Shown: piece after piece, positions 22,185 to 34,647 of the stretch | How positions within the stretch are numbered: position 1 is the stretch's first letter | Layout: every line of letters begins with the position of its first letter | Source of the DNA: Helicostylum pulchrum | Taxonomy: Eukaryota; Mucoromycota; Mucoromycetes; Mucorales; Mucoraceae | Reading direction: 5' to 3' | Assembly (NCBI GenBank): GCA_025677825.1 | Contig: JAIXMO010000010.1 | Span: 310,001-374,000, forward strand | DNA: 64,000 nucleotides | Notes under the pieces: model-generated | Databases searched by the model: none | What the model saw: the letters and a program-made list of their open reading frames with translations, nothing else | What the model was told of the DNA's origin: nothing | Translations under genes and position numbers: made by a program

Positions 22185-24360
22185 TTACAATCTTTCCTTG
22201 ACCCAGCCTTCAAGACCGTTAGCCAACCAGATTTCTTGAACACTCTTACCGAGAGCGCCAACCTTGTATAATTTTTCTTGTCCATTATCCTTATGAACAA
22301 CTACCTTACCCTCAGCAACATGGACGTCGACATTCCATCCCGTACGCTTGGTTAGATCAGCGGTACCAACTTCCTGCTTGAGATCATTGACAAGCTCGGG
22401 TGATTCGATTAATAACAGTGCATTGTTAACAGAGTTACGCTTAAAGATATCAGAGTATGAACCAGCAACCATGATTTGAATATCGCGAGACTTGATAGCA
22501 GTAGCTGCTTGTTCACGAGAAGAACCAGTACCAAAATTGAACCCACCAACAAGGACATCTCCCTTTTGCACAATGTTGACAAAATTGGGATCATAGTTTT
22601 CCATCACAACCTTCTTCATATCATCCGTGGTCATGTCATCATTATAAGTGTATTTACCAGGATAGATACCATCTGTGTTCAAGTTATCAGCAGGGCAGAA
22701 GAGGATTTCTCCCTTGATAACAGAGGGGAAATTGGGAAGAACTTCAGCAGCAGCTCCGGTTTCGTCAGTAGTAGAGGCCTTGAAAGTATCGGTCTTAATA
22801 CTGAAAGCAGGCTTGACATGATCGGCGGAAGTGGAGGGCCCAGATATAATACCAGAGAGAGCAGAGGCCGCAACTACAGCGGGGGAAGCTAAATAAGCAA
22901 GAGCACTAGGGGATCCCATACGTCCCTTGAAGTTACGGTTGGTAGCAGAGATACCAATCTCTCCATCCTTTAAAAGACCTGTACCTAAACCAACACAAGG
23001 TCCACAACCAGCGGGTAAAACCTTGGCTCCAGCTTGGACCAAAACTTGCCAATCTCCAGCTTCTTCAGCCTCCTTTTGAACTTCTGAGCTAGCTGCAGCA
23101 ACATAGAACTCGACACCTTCCTTGATCTTCTTACCCTTTAATACTTCAGCAGCTTGCTTGAGATCGCTGGCACGAGAGTTGACACAAGAAACTAAATAAG
23201 CCTTGTTAATCTTAATTTCTTGGCTTTGAAGATCGGCTAAAGGAGTAGCCACCTTGACAGAATTAGGACCAGAGACATGAGGAGAAAGCGTAGCAAGATC
23301 CAAAGTTAAGGTCTTAGAGTAGGTAGCATGAGGAGAAGGCTTCAAAGGGTGATCAATTAAAGCTTGGATTGTTTCATCATTAATACGAGGATGAACAAAA
23401 TTTTCTCCCTTCTTGAGCTCAGGTAAATTCTTGTTTTCAAAATGAGTTAAATCAATACGTCTTTGACGCTTACGTAAGAAATCAATCGTAGCATTATCCA
23501 CGGGGAAAACACCCGCAAGAGCACCCCATTCAGTTGTCATGTTGGAAATAGCTAAACGGTCCTCAACAGAGAGTCCCTTGAGTGCCTCTTCACCGTGGAA
23601 CTCAATTGCAGTATTTAAAACCTGATCCTCGTTGAACAAACCACATAATGTAATAATCACATCTTTACCAGTAACACCGGTAGGAAGTTTACCTTGAAGT
23701 TCAACCTTTACAACGGGAGGGATTTGCCACCAGGTACGACCCGTAGCCCAAATTGCTGCAGCATCGGTACGCACAATAGGTGTACCCAATGCACCAATAC
23801 CACCGTACATGTTGGAATGAGAATCAGAAGCAACAGTTAAAGTATTAGGGAAAGCATAACCTTCCTCGATCATAACTTGATGACCGATACCGCGACCAGC
23901 AGGATAAAAATCAACCCCTTGTTCCTTACCCCAAGCTTCAATATTAGCATACTTCATTAAATTCTTGTCCGTCTTGTTTTGCACGTCGTGATCTAAAGCG
24001 TATACGGGTTGCTTGGGATCATGGATCTTTGTAGCGCCAATAGATTTGAACCTATACAGAGAGAAAGTTATTAGGTTAGCATAAAATCCATTTTTTTTTC
24101 TTTCTCGTTACTTACTTGGGAATGACAGCACCGGTGTTATCATGAGTAAGAACGTGATGAGGACGAATGGTAACATAATCACCACTCTTTACTTTATAAC
24201 CTTCAGGTAAATCCAATGCATATTTTTGAACAATCTTTTCAATTAAATTCTGACTATCCGTTGACTCTGTAGCATAAGTCCGACGGTAGTGTTGAACGGA
24301 AGGAATAATACGTGTAGTAATATTTCTATAAATGTTTGTTCGCGAAATTGATAAAAACAT
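22185..24360 (-). CDS. LYS4: Mitochondrial homoaconitase
   Basis: Two exons (24360-24116, 24051-22185) encode 703 residues. Lys4 converts homocitrate to homoisocitrate via homoaconitate in the alpha-aminoadipate lysine pathway of fungi. The first 30 residues are basic and hydroxylated without acids, a mitochondrial presequence. The body shows aconitase-superfamily motifs: [29 protein letters not shown], and the [4Fe-4S] cysteine ligands in SCVNSR and GCGPCVG. The C-terminal swivel domain carries [24 protein letters not shown] and the spacing favour homoaconitase over aconitase or isopropylmalate isomerase. Only one 64-bp intron is present. Codon use is biased towards C-ending codons, as in well-expressed genes. 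Confidence 0.96.
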
Positions 24361-25167
24361 TTTTCTTTGTTATAAAAAAAAGAGAGAAAGAAGAGTAGGG
24401 GGATGTTTTATATAAATAAGAAAGGGGGAAAAAAAATGATGGAATATTTAACCAAAACTTTATATCTTTTTAGCAAAAAAAATCGAGATTAGATTATCCA
24501 TCAGTTTTGGTCGTTGATGGATTTGTCGGAGATAACTTCATAAATAAAAAAAAAAAGGACAATAATTATGTAGCATTTTGTATTTGTTTGCACTGGATCA
24601 TCAAATATTTCAAAAGTATACAAGTTACATTAGCAATAGAATCGAGTAGCTGATTGTACGCAAAATGTATTTTAAAACAGAGTTATCGTTTTATTATATG
24701 TGACCATTTTTTAGTTTCTACGTCTTACAATATGCTTCAATACCGAGGCATTGATTCAATTACAGTTTAGATATTTATTCGTTTCAGACCTTTTTGTTAA
24801 GGATTAAATCCTCGGGAGAAAAGCTTGGTTCTGGAAAGATACATGTATAAACTTCTCAAGCAAAAACTTTATACAGGAGAGAGTTCTTTGTTTGTTGAGA
24901 TATTCAGTCCAAAAAAAAAAAGTACATAAAATCTATTTATCGATGGTAGCTCATGTTAAAACCGCTATTTCTGCGACAGTTGATAACAATTTATATGCAA
25001 AAAAAGCAATATCTTTTTATAGCGACAAATCAAACAAGTGGAATAAGTGGCTTTTTTTTAATACTCACTCCACTGAAAAGGCGGGGATTTAACGGTTATA
25101 GTTTCTCGTAACAAAAAAAAAAAAAATATCGCGAAAAAAAAAGCTTGCTTTCTCTTCTTTCAATACA
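24361..25167. other. Divergent intergenic region
   Basis: About 800 bp between the LYS4 start and the G-gamma start. AT-rich with A homopolymers, no coding evidence. It presumably contains both promoters. Confidence 0.45.
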
Positions 25168-25522
25168 ATGCCAAATTCGTATACCCAATTGACGTCGAAA
25201 AAGTCTTACAACATATCTGAAGCAAAATTAAAAAGAATATTAGAATACAATGAACGTTTACGGGAACAGTTAGAGTTACCTCGCATTCCCGTCTCGGAAG
25301 CTTCAGCTAGGTAAAAAAATATTTTTTTTTCTCGGAAAAAAAAGAAAAAAAAAGACCCAATGTACTCACGACCCTTTAACTTTTAGTCTTATAACATATT
25401 GCAACTCGACCAAAGACGCACTTATTCCATCTATTTGGGGCCCAGTGAGTAAAGAAGAGGATCCGTTTGCACCTACAGCTGGAGGAAGTGGAGGAAGTAG
25501 CGGTTGTTGCGTTGTCATGTAA
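25168..25522 (+). CDS. Heterotrimeric G-protein gamma subunit
   Basis: Two exons (25168-25310, 25387-25522) give 92 residues. The N-terminal half is a helical GGL-type region ([19 protein letters not shown]), which forms the coiled coil with G-beta. The middle contains [19 protein letters not shown], the conserved NPW-like turn region of fungal gammas. The end is CCVVM: a CAAX box whose second cysteine is predicted to be prenylated, with the preceding cysteine a likely palmitoylation site. Such subunits anchor G-beta-gamma at the plasma membrane for pheromone, nutrient or growth signalling. Mucoromycota usually have several gamma genes, so a specific Ste18 role is not implied. Confidence 0.93.
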
Positions 25523-26504
25523 ACAAAAATCTAATATAATGTTACCTAGCAAACAATCCAACGTGCCCGCTCATTATCATTTTCCTCCGCTATGTATCAA
25601 ATCTCATTTTTCAATTATTACAACTTCCCTTTGCCTTTTTGTAAATATACAAGTACCCATTCTTCTCCTTCTTTCTATCATTTAGTCTAACCCAAATCAA
25701 ATAAAAAAGAAACTCTAATAATAAACTCATAGCCAATCAATCGCAAAGTAAAATAAAATAAAAAGATTATATAATACTTCGATGATGGGAAAAACGTGCG
25801 TCAATTGGTAATTGAAAATGTATTATAGCATATTTTACTTTGTATAGATTTCTGCTTCGATATTTCGTTGTTACAGCAAAATGTTCCAAAAGATCATGTT
25901 ATTTCTCGATAACTATTATGTATTTACTATGTCTGTAGATTGTACCTAAGAGACAGCTAAACTCTCCCATGTTATTGAGTGTATTCACTTGTTCAGCCTC
26001 AGGCATATTTGAAAACTACGCCCTAACAAAAGTACATTTATTTTAAATAAGCAGCAAAACACTGCGATATTGGACATTTGCATTTGTCCGCTCAATAAAG
26101 TACAATTCACTTTTGGCTCAATTGTCCGCTATTTCATACATTGCAGTAACAGCTCTATTTAAAGGCGGATTTCTCCGGGACATCTTCTGTCCCTCGCTTT
26201 AACACCACTATAAAAAAACCAACTTGTTTATTTAATATATGAAATGATTGTATGAAAGAGCCTAGTCTTCAGAAGTGTACTATCAAATCGATGTTACTCT
26301 AGAAACAAAGGGGTATTAATCAAACTGATAGAGAGAGGATAATAGGTGTTTATTTTTTTCTAAACGAAACGTTTACAGTAAGAGCGGTAAAACCAAGTTA
26401 TCCGTGTCTTAATTATGCAAACTTACAATCATGATAATTAGCAATACATGTCAAAAATCGAACAAAACACAGTAGTAATTAATATTTTCAATAAAGACTC
26501 GTGT
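25523..26504. other. Intergenic with transposon-end-like repeat
   Basis: No gene is seen. It includes a minus-oriented copy of the Tc1/mariner-like terminus (about 26148-26190) and two copies of TTGTCCGCT 31 bp apart (26093 and 26124). Confidence 0.45.
26148..26190 (-). repeat. Tc1/mariner-like terminal sequence, copy 2
   Basis: CAGTAACAGCTCTATTTAAAG followed by GCGGATTTCTCCGGGACAT. It is the reverse-orientation relative of the ends at 5833 and 29309, more diverged at the first bases. No internal transposase was seen. Confidence 0.45.
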
Positions 26505-27123
26505 TTAAATGAAGCAGTCTATTCGTGTATGTTGTAATGAAATACGAAGAACATTCATCATATCGTCTTCATCGTCAGCATTATTGGCAATGCCATTAAT
26601 TAATTGTTTAGTAATTCTTCTTTTTGTCATGGGGCATAATCCCTAAAATTAGGTTTTTATTAGTTTGGCAGTTTACATAGAAGCGATCTTCTAGTATTGA
26701 CTTACACGTAACACATTCACTATTTAATTAAAAATTGATGTCTCCATTTTGATATTACTGTCAGTATATTTATTTCTTAAAATTTGAAGCAAAGTATTCA
26801 AATTATTTAACCCAAAAGATTCCATCAAGCTCTCAGGGTTTTTGTTTTCCTTTAAAAGCAATACATGATGTAATGACCTAATTTTATGGTATTAGAAATA
26901 TATCTTTGTATTGTTACTGTGTCAACTCAACTTACAAGATTTGATGCAAGTTCCCATCTACATAAAAGCCTTCTTGTTTTGCTTTTTTTTCACGCTGAGA
27001 TTTATATTGTCGGAATGCAGCTGAGATATTAAATTTGTTCTTAAGAACATAATCATCATCCTGGCCTTCAGCCTCTTCTTCGTCAGATGGTTCATTAAGC
27101 TCTACGTTATTTGATAAATCAGC
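26505..27123 (-). pseudogene. Decayed gene of unknown family
   Basis: Three splice-connected coding blocks on the minus strand read sensibly. One is an acidic region then FNISAAFRQYKSQREKKAKQ and GFYVDGNLHQI (27123-26937). The next is LSLHHVLLLKENKNPESLM and NLNTLLQILRNKY (26878-26721). The last is GLCPMTKRRITKQLINGI (26646-26505). The second block contains an in-frame TAA after SIFN, beyond which the frame continues with IVNVLR up to a donor site. No start codon was found upstream. I do not recognise the family; it may be related to the multi-exon gene at 49969-52001, but this was not shown. A truncated pseudogene is the simplest reading. Confidence 0.45.
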
Positions 27124-28245
27124 CTATTAATCATGATTAGGACATAAAAACTTGATAGAATTGTTGAGTGTAGCACAAAATAATTGAACTATTAATATTA
27201 AGTAGCAATAGTTAAATACTGATATATTTGCTAATATATTATTAAGTCAATAAAATTGATAAAAGTAAAGCAAAGTGATTTTATTATTTGAAAGGAATAA
27301 AAATGGCTATTTATATAAATGAGAAGATTCCAATGACAGTTGAATCAGATGATAGTGAATAACAAACGGACCGAGTTATTTGTAGTGAGCAGATCACGAT
27401 AAAGAATAACAAACAGGAGGAATAAGATTAAAGGTGTGATAACGTTTATTTCTTATTCTTTGGTGTAAAATCAATCCTGGCAAACTCTCGTTTATCATTT
27501 ACACTAATTTTAATAGTGGTTACACTATTGTGATTGATTGTTACACTTAGATTGGATTTAATGACTTTTATAGACTGAAGATCTTGCTTTACTAGATCCA
27601 GTGTTATTTTACTTATGTTATGTTTTATAATCGATGGTTCATCGATTATATTAATTATATTTATTTTATGTGGTGATTTCACCGCAATTACTACATAATT
27701 TGAGATGATATTTTTAGAATGAGCATAAAAAAAAAGGAATGCTTAGTACCAGATACCTTTAACTATGTCTGACATGATTTTTGTTGCCTTGAGGTAAAGT
27801 AAAAAAGAAATGGGATTTGCTATACACACACGAAAATCCGCACACGCGTTTAAAACAATTTTAGTGACGTAGTTAAGCGTTTTGTGACATAGTTAAAATC
27901 GATTTCTTGTGTGGATTAAACATATCACAATTCCCACAATTTCGTAGTAGAGAAGTTTGCACTTGTTGTTTGTGAAACGATAAAATCCCGTTTTTAAAAA
28001 AGAAGGTTTCTTTTCTTTTTATTGATGCCTCATGATGTTCCTTTTTTTTTCTATTTTCATTTTTGGGGGTCTGTCAATTCTTGCATTAAAAATATCGGTT
28101 TAAATGTATTAGAAGCATCTAAAAGAGTAGTTTATCATCCTTTTTTTTTCTACAAAGAAAAGCAAAGTAGAACCAGAGTAATCACAAAAAAAAAAAACCG
28201 TGATTTTTGACTAAGAAACAAAAGGGGTTGATCTCCAAAATTGAA

Positions 28246-28400
28246 AAGTACATTTTTAATCATTTTTGTCAAAGATGTATTGTTAAAAACAGCTATTATG
28301 TATTAAACCGCTTGGGTCTGAAACGCGTTTCCTATATCTTAACTAAGAAAATAAAAACCATTGTTTAATATAACTGCTTAGTAGTGATTTTCTAGCTGAT
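28246..28400 (+). repeat. Dispersed repeat, copy 2
   Basis: Shares with 5541-5690 the order AAAGTACaTTTTTAAT, CTTGGGTCtgAAACGCGT, ATAACTGCT and TAGTGATTT. No coding potential. The copies share no obvious flanks, so they were dispersed rather than locally duplicated. Confidence 0.6.
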
Positions 28401-29264
28401 CTTTTTTCTTTAGCACAATTACTGTATGCTCATTGCCAAAGAAAACAAAAAATTAGTCAATTACCATACCACATACCTCCGCCAATCTTGCCTTAACTGT
28501 CGCTAAAAATAAGAAAACTATCAATTAAAAATGTAAACCCGTGCATTCAAAGGTGAAAAAAAAACAAGCTCTTCTATATAAAAATACAGAATATATACAT
28601 TTTAGTAACAAGTTTGATAAGCTTAGGAGCTATTACGAGAGTTATAATCTGTCATTGGTCGTTGATTATCCCTCTAAAGTATATCCTATTTATATGATTC
28701 AAGGACATGTCAAAGATTTATGCGATGAATCTTAAATTTGAACTTATGTCCTAATTTTTGGGATCTTTCAAAAAAAAAATGATATCATTGTGTCGATAAC
28801 AAAAAAAAAATCAGTACAATAGAACAACGACGTATAAGCACGCAATAGGGCTGTTCGTACGATTCATTTTAAAAGCAAGATAATGGACCAAATGAATTAC
28901 AAAAGAGAATGAAACCGTCGATTGCGTAGTGTAACAATAAAAAGATGATTAAAAAGAATCATAGTTATATTATACTGTTAATAATAGATATAGTCTGGCA
29001 TAAATACAGTAAAATGTCTTTTCTGTGAACCGAAATTTTCCATTCTCTTAACTGGTGGTATTGTTCTTTACTTGTCAAATACTTCGGTAAGTATATTCAA
29101 ATAATTACTTCTAACGACATTAACTACTTATAAGTCGCTGGTTATTTATGAACGTATATCAGAAAACTATATTATGTTGTCACTACTTGGAATAAATACC
29201 AAAAAAAAACTTGCGCGGTATTTTTGTTACTGGATGTAAGTATCCCATCCTATTTAAGAGTGGA

Positions 29265-29309
29265 TCTCTTCGGGATTTCGGACACCTTCAAATAGAGTCG
29301 CTACTGTAA
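29265..29309 (+). repeat. Tc1/mariner-like terminal sequence, copy 3
   Basis: Ends TTCAAATAGAGTCGCTACTGTA. Its minus-strand reading starts TACAGTAGCGACTC, one difference from the copy ending at 5833 over that span. A possible weak partner start, TACAGTAAAATG with a shared CCGAAAT, lies at 29005, which would define a roughly 305-bp element. Confidence 0.5.
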
Positions 29310-30654
29310 TATATGTATTTATCGCTTAATATTCAGAAATTACTATAATAAAACTTCTCTGTAAAATATCTATTTACAAAAAAGAAGGTTCTATTTAGAG
29401 ACTTCTTGCGATTGGGCCTCACTCTTTGATCGAACAGCGATGATAGTGGCATTAAAGCGGGTGACATAAAGCATCTTTGAGAAATTCAAACGTTGCTAAG
29501 ATTAACGCCCAATGTACTTCATTGGTGGTCTGGTTTTATCAAACGGAATCACGACTCAAGAGTTATGGTTTCTTCTCTGCAACCTCACCAGAATTGTATT
29601 TATCAAGTCTTATAGTGTAGATTTTTATCTGCTGACAAATTAGTGCTGATACACATTCCCTTTGAATAGCTGTTCTAATTTTTTTTTTAAAATAAATAAA
29701 TAAATAGAGCAACTGAGATTGGTTTTTAGTGCTCAAAATAAACTTTGTGATTGACGGTGTAACCATCTAAGTAAAACTTGTTTTAAGTGATCTTCCGTTC
29801 TGATTTATATTAAAAATTAGTTTATTTTGATATCTCGAGAAACGAACAACTATGAATGGCTACTAATGTTTGTATCATTATTAGAGAATAAGGATATTTT
29901 GAAGCACCTGGTATATTATCAATAAAACTGGTAATAGTTTCAGTTTCAATACGATATCTATTAAATACATAGTACAGGTAAATCCCTCAAAAAACAGTGA
30001 TAAGGTAGGTAGCACAAATGCTAATGACCGAGATTTTTTCGACCATGAATGAAATAAATAACTCATTTTCCTTATTCCTGATTTGCGTCTTAAAGGCGAT
30101 TGGTCTGGTCTGTTTGATTTCTTGATTTCAGGCCATAGGTTTAAAGAGCGATTTGATATACACAGTGTACTTATCAAAAACAAAACAAAAAAATATTAGC
30201 ACTGTTTAATATTTACAAAAGGCACAATTATAGTATAAAGTATTATTTGAATTAAAACATTACATAAACTTGGTATATTTAATTAAACATATAAAATATA
30301 TATAAGATAAGTATCTTTTGATTACCCAAAAATACATATAATATTGAACATTTATGATTAAGTACTTTTTTTTTTTTTTTTGCCAAGCCTGTAGTTTTTC
30401 TCCCAAGCTAAATTAGGAACCGTGTATGTTTTATTGTTAAAAGCACTTTGTGAATATGAGTGTAACATACTTTCCACTTCCCTGCCACTGCACATTTTGG
30501 GAAGGAATCGCAAAAAAAGCGCAATACACTGTCAGTACATATAAATACTGAAAATGATTTCTTCAATTAAATTGTGTACCTCACTTTTCTCTTCTTTTTT
30601 TTTTCAAAAAAAACCCCACTTGATCCGCTTACATTTATATATTTATTTATTAAA

Positions 30655-33600
30655 ATGGTAAATAGTACAGAAGAAAAGATTTCTGTGGTCGCAGTTGAAG
30701 ACGCAAAGATCAAGTTTGCTGGAGTCCATAAACCCAAAAGAACTAGAACCATCCAGACTATCGATACAAATACCTCTCGTAGACCTTCTGTAAGTGCTCC
30801 TAAACGCCCTGAAAAAAAGATCAAGAATGAAAAAAAGAATATCGATATTGTAAGTAAAATATGTAAAGCCCAAATTAAAAAAAAACTAAACTTTCGTTTT
30901 TCTTACAAGACTGAACATCTACTTGCTCCTGAAGCTTGCGCTGATAAATTTAATACCCAAATTGATTTAAAAAAGGCAGGCAATTCCCAAGGTCTTACAT
31001 CTCAACAAGCGCACAATATCTTGTTGGAAACAGGCCCTAATGTCTTGACCCCTCCCAAGCGAAGACACCCCTTTTTAAAGTATCTTGATTGTGTCCTTAG
31101 TCTTTTTAATTTGCTTTTAATTCTTGCTGGTATTCTCGACTATATATTATTAGCTATTGATTTCAAAGCTAATTTCCCAAATGTAAGATTAAATTATTGT
31201 CATTTATGTAACACTAATTTTTTTTATTTTTTTATTTAGACTTATCTCGGTGCTATCTTAATTGGCGTTTCATTATTGAATGCCTTTATTGAATTCTATC
31301 AAGAACAAAAATCGCAAGCTTTACTTGATTCTTTCTTGGACATGGTGCCTGTCAAATGTATGGTCGTTCGTGAAGGAAAAGTTCAACAAATTGGTGCCTC
31401 TACCTTAGTTGTTGGTGATGTTGTCCTTATTCGTATGGGTGATAAGGTACCTGCCGATCTCTATATATTTTCAGCTTCTGATCTCAAAGTTGATAACTCC
31501 CCTTTGACTGGTGAATCTGATCCTCAAGAACGTGGACCCTTTAATTCTCAAAAGAATGTATTTGAAGCCGAGAATATTATTTTCAATGGTACATTGGCTG
31601 TTTCAGGAGAAGGTTATGGAATTGTTGTAAGAACCGGTGATGGTACCGTCCTTGGTCAAATTGCTGGTCTCACAGCCGGCGAAGCCAAAGTCGCTTCCCC
31701 GCTTTCACAAGAGGTAAATATTGATTATTATTATTTTCTTAACAAAAAAAAAAATCCCCTTAAGTCATCTGTTCTAATATTTTTAGCATTTAGATCGCTA
31801 AATTCGTAAAGACCATTGCCACGATTGCTCTCGTAACTGCAGGTGTCTTCTTCGGTATCGGATTTCCAGTAAACAACAATAATGTCTCTCTTACACTTAA
31901 CTTTGCTATTTCAGTCTTTGTCGCTTGGGTACCAGAAGGTTTACCAGCTACAGTTACAATTCTTTTAACTATTTCTGCTAAGCGTATGGCCGCAAGAAAC
32001 GTTTTGGTAAAAGATCTACAAGGTGTTGAAACATTGGGCGCTATCACCCTATTGGCTACAGATAAGACAGGTACATTAACTCGAAATCAAATGACTGTAA
32101 CCTACGTTTGGTCTTGTCTTACCTTAAGAAACGCAATGGAAAAACAAGTATCAGAACCCCTTGTCGAATCTCCTGGTGTAGAAGACATCATGAACATCTG
32201 TACATTAAACTCTCGTGCCAAATTTGATCGTATTGATGTACCTGTTTCACAAAGGCAAATTTTAGGTGACGCTACAGAAACTGGCCTTGTTCGTTTTGCT
32301 GGTGACGGATTTGGACCTAAATTTGATGTCATTCCGGATCAGTACCCCAAAGTATTTGAAATTCCTTTTAATTCCGATAACAAATGGGCCATGACAATTC
32401 ATAAAAAGAGACATGCCAAGGGATCTTTAACGCTTTATGTAAAAGGTGCTCCTGAACGTGTACTTAACCTGTGTGATCATATTTTACTTGCTGATGGTTC
32501 TTCCGTTCCTCTTTCCGATAATCATAGTGCTTTGTTTCAAGAAACGTATTCTTATATGGCTAGTCAAGGTCATCGTGTATTAGCCTTTGCTCAAGTCTTG
32601 CTCGAAGAATCTAAATACCCCGAAAACTTTATTTTTGATAAAACAACCAAGAATTATCCCATGACCGGTATGACATTTGTTGGACTTGTCTCACTTGAAG
32701 ATCCTCCCAAACACGGTGTTCGTGAAGCAATTGGTAAATGCCGTGAAGCTGGTATTAAGGTTATGATGGTTACAGGTGATCATCCTTTGACTGCTGAGGC
32801 AATTGGTCGTAAAATTAATTTGATGGTAGGAGACACAAAGGAACTTGCAGCTAACCGATTAAATTGCCTTCCAGAGGAAGTGCCCGAGCATGAGTACAAT
32901 AGTATTGTAGTACATGGTGATGTTATTGACGAACTTATGGATGAAGATTGGGATACCATTTTCTCCAAGGATGAAATTATTTTTGCTCGTACTTCTCCCA
33001 AACACAAGCTTGAAATTGTAAAACGTGCACAAGCCATGCGTCATATTGTAGGTGTCACAGGTGATGGTGTAAATGATGCACCTGCTTTGAAAAAGGCGGA
33101 TTTGGGTATTGCAATGAATATTTCCGGTTCTGATGTTTCTAAAGATGCAGCCTCCATGATTTTATTAGACGACAACTTCGCTTCTATAATTCATGGTATT
33201 GAAGAAGGGCGTTTAATCTTTGTCAACTTGAAAAAATCAATTCAGTATACTATCAGTCACTCCATGCCAGAAGTCATTCCTAACTTGCTTTATATTATTG
33301 TTCCTATCCCCCTTCCATTGTCCGCTATTCTTATCTTGGTTATTGATCTTGGGTTCGAATTGTTTGCAGCTCTTACGTTTGCTTGGGATATCCCTGAATC
33401 TGAAGACGGTTTAATGAAAATGCCTCCTCGTAAACCGGTTAATCCCGAATCCATTGATCGTCACCGTCGCTCTTTAATTCGTAAGGAACAATATATTCAA
33501 TATGATTACGAAACTGGAGAGGAGATTAAGCCTACTATCTATCGTCGTTACAAAAATACATTGCATGAACTGTTTTCAGCCGCTTATTGGAAAGAAAAGT

Positions 33601-34265
33601 TTGAAAAGAATGATGATGAAGTGTTAGTTGATCTTCCTTTACTGTCTTGGGCCTATTTAGAAGTTGGTATTATTGAAGCAATTGGCGCCATAGTAGCATA
33701 CTTTGTTGTACTCTGGTATCACGGAATTACCCCATACGACGCTAGAATCATGCAAAGTGGTTTTGGTGCTCCCACGAATTATTTCTCAAATGGCCCTATA
33801 TATGCCGTTGATTATACAACTACTTTAGGTAAAGTCTTAAACGCCGAAACGCAAAAAATGGCACTTGGTCAAGCCCAATCAATAGTTTACTGGAGTATCA
33901 TGGTCATGCAGATGTTCAATATGTTCGCTTGTAAAACGCGTTTTAGTATTCCTATTGGCCGTTATATGTTCTCCAACAAATTTACTTTTGCCGGTATTAT
34001 AGGTGGTGTCTCTCTCGCTGCCTTGATTGTATATTGTCCTCCCTTTAATGTCCCTTTCGGTACTGATTATCGTTTACTACCCCTTTGGTGGTTAATTTCA
34101 TTTGGTTTTGGTTTTGTTATTATTGGTTATGCTTGTATTCGTATCAAAATCAGACAAAGATTTAGTCCGCTCTCCGTCAACCCAGATATCTACGGTTTAC
34201 GTATGCATCCTACAATTAGAACAATGGCTAATACAGATGCTCGCTCTCTTAACAAGATGGTTTAA
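30655..34265 (+). CDS. P2C-type (Na,K-ATPase-like) cation pump
   Basis: Four exons (30655-30849, 30910-31182, 31240-31713, 31794-34265) encode 1137 residues. It is a P-type ATPase with ten predicted spans: TM4 AWVPEGLPATVT, phosphorylation loop DKTGTLTRNQMTV (Asp404), actuator LTGES, nucleotide domain KGAPERV, and hinge TGDGVNDAP (Asp738). The order and wording match animal-type Na,K/H,K-ATPase alpha subunits (P2C), a group known from early-diverging fungi. Several ion-coordinating positions differ: the usual TSNIPE of TM5 reads SHSMPE (802-807) and the TM6 DLGTD reads DLGFE (832-836). The transported ion is therefore uncertain. The N-terminus is long and basic. No beta subunit is seen in the window. 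Confidence 0.94.
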
Positions 34266-34647
34266 ACTGTATATCTAACCGTTGTATTAATTTTTTCTTT
34301 TTCTAATTTCGTATTACCTACATCCATATCCTTTCACTTCTCATATATACTGACCAATGTAGATTTAAATAAAGCAGTATATATTTTTAAATATCTTATT
34401 CGAATGAATGAAAACTATTATATACAATTAAAATATGTATTGTATGTACACTCTATAAATTGAAAGTGATTAATTTTATTATTCATGATCTACATAACAA
34501 CATTATATTCGCAGTTTTAAGTATAGCTACTGTTGTATATTTTAGCCAATAACAACCTTCCAAACAATAGGTACTTTCAGCACCGTCTTGTTTTAATAAA
34601 CGCGTTGCGAGACACTTTTCTCTCTTTTCCGAAAAACAACTCTCGAT
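34266..34647. other. Intergenic between ATPase and EMP24
   Basis: About 380 bp, AT-rich. No gene; probably the ATPase 3' UTR and the EMP24 promoter. A pyrimidine-rich stretch precedes the EMP24 start. Confidence 0.45.

Larger units (their letters stand above)
27124..30654. other. Gene-poor, repeat-containing region
   Basis: About 3.5 kb without a convincing gene. A 78-codon minus frame (27446-27682, KITLDLVKQDLQSIKVIKS) looks protein-like but has no recognisable domain or clear splice partners. Dispersed repeats at 28246-28400 and 29265-29309 are listed separately. The last 300 bp before 30655 are T-rich and likely hold the ATPase promoter. Confidence 0.45.

Noticed and set aside
24041..24055. 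tRNA T-loop-like GGTTCAAATC
   Set aside because: It is the exon 2 start of LYS4; no cloverleaf around it.
29881..30183. 100-codon minus-strand frame
   Set aside because: Low-complexity Leu/Ser/Arg sequence without homology clues or codon bias.
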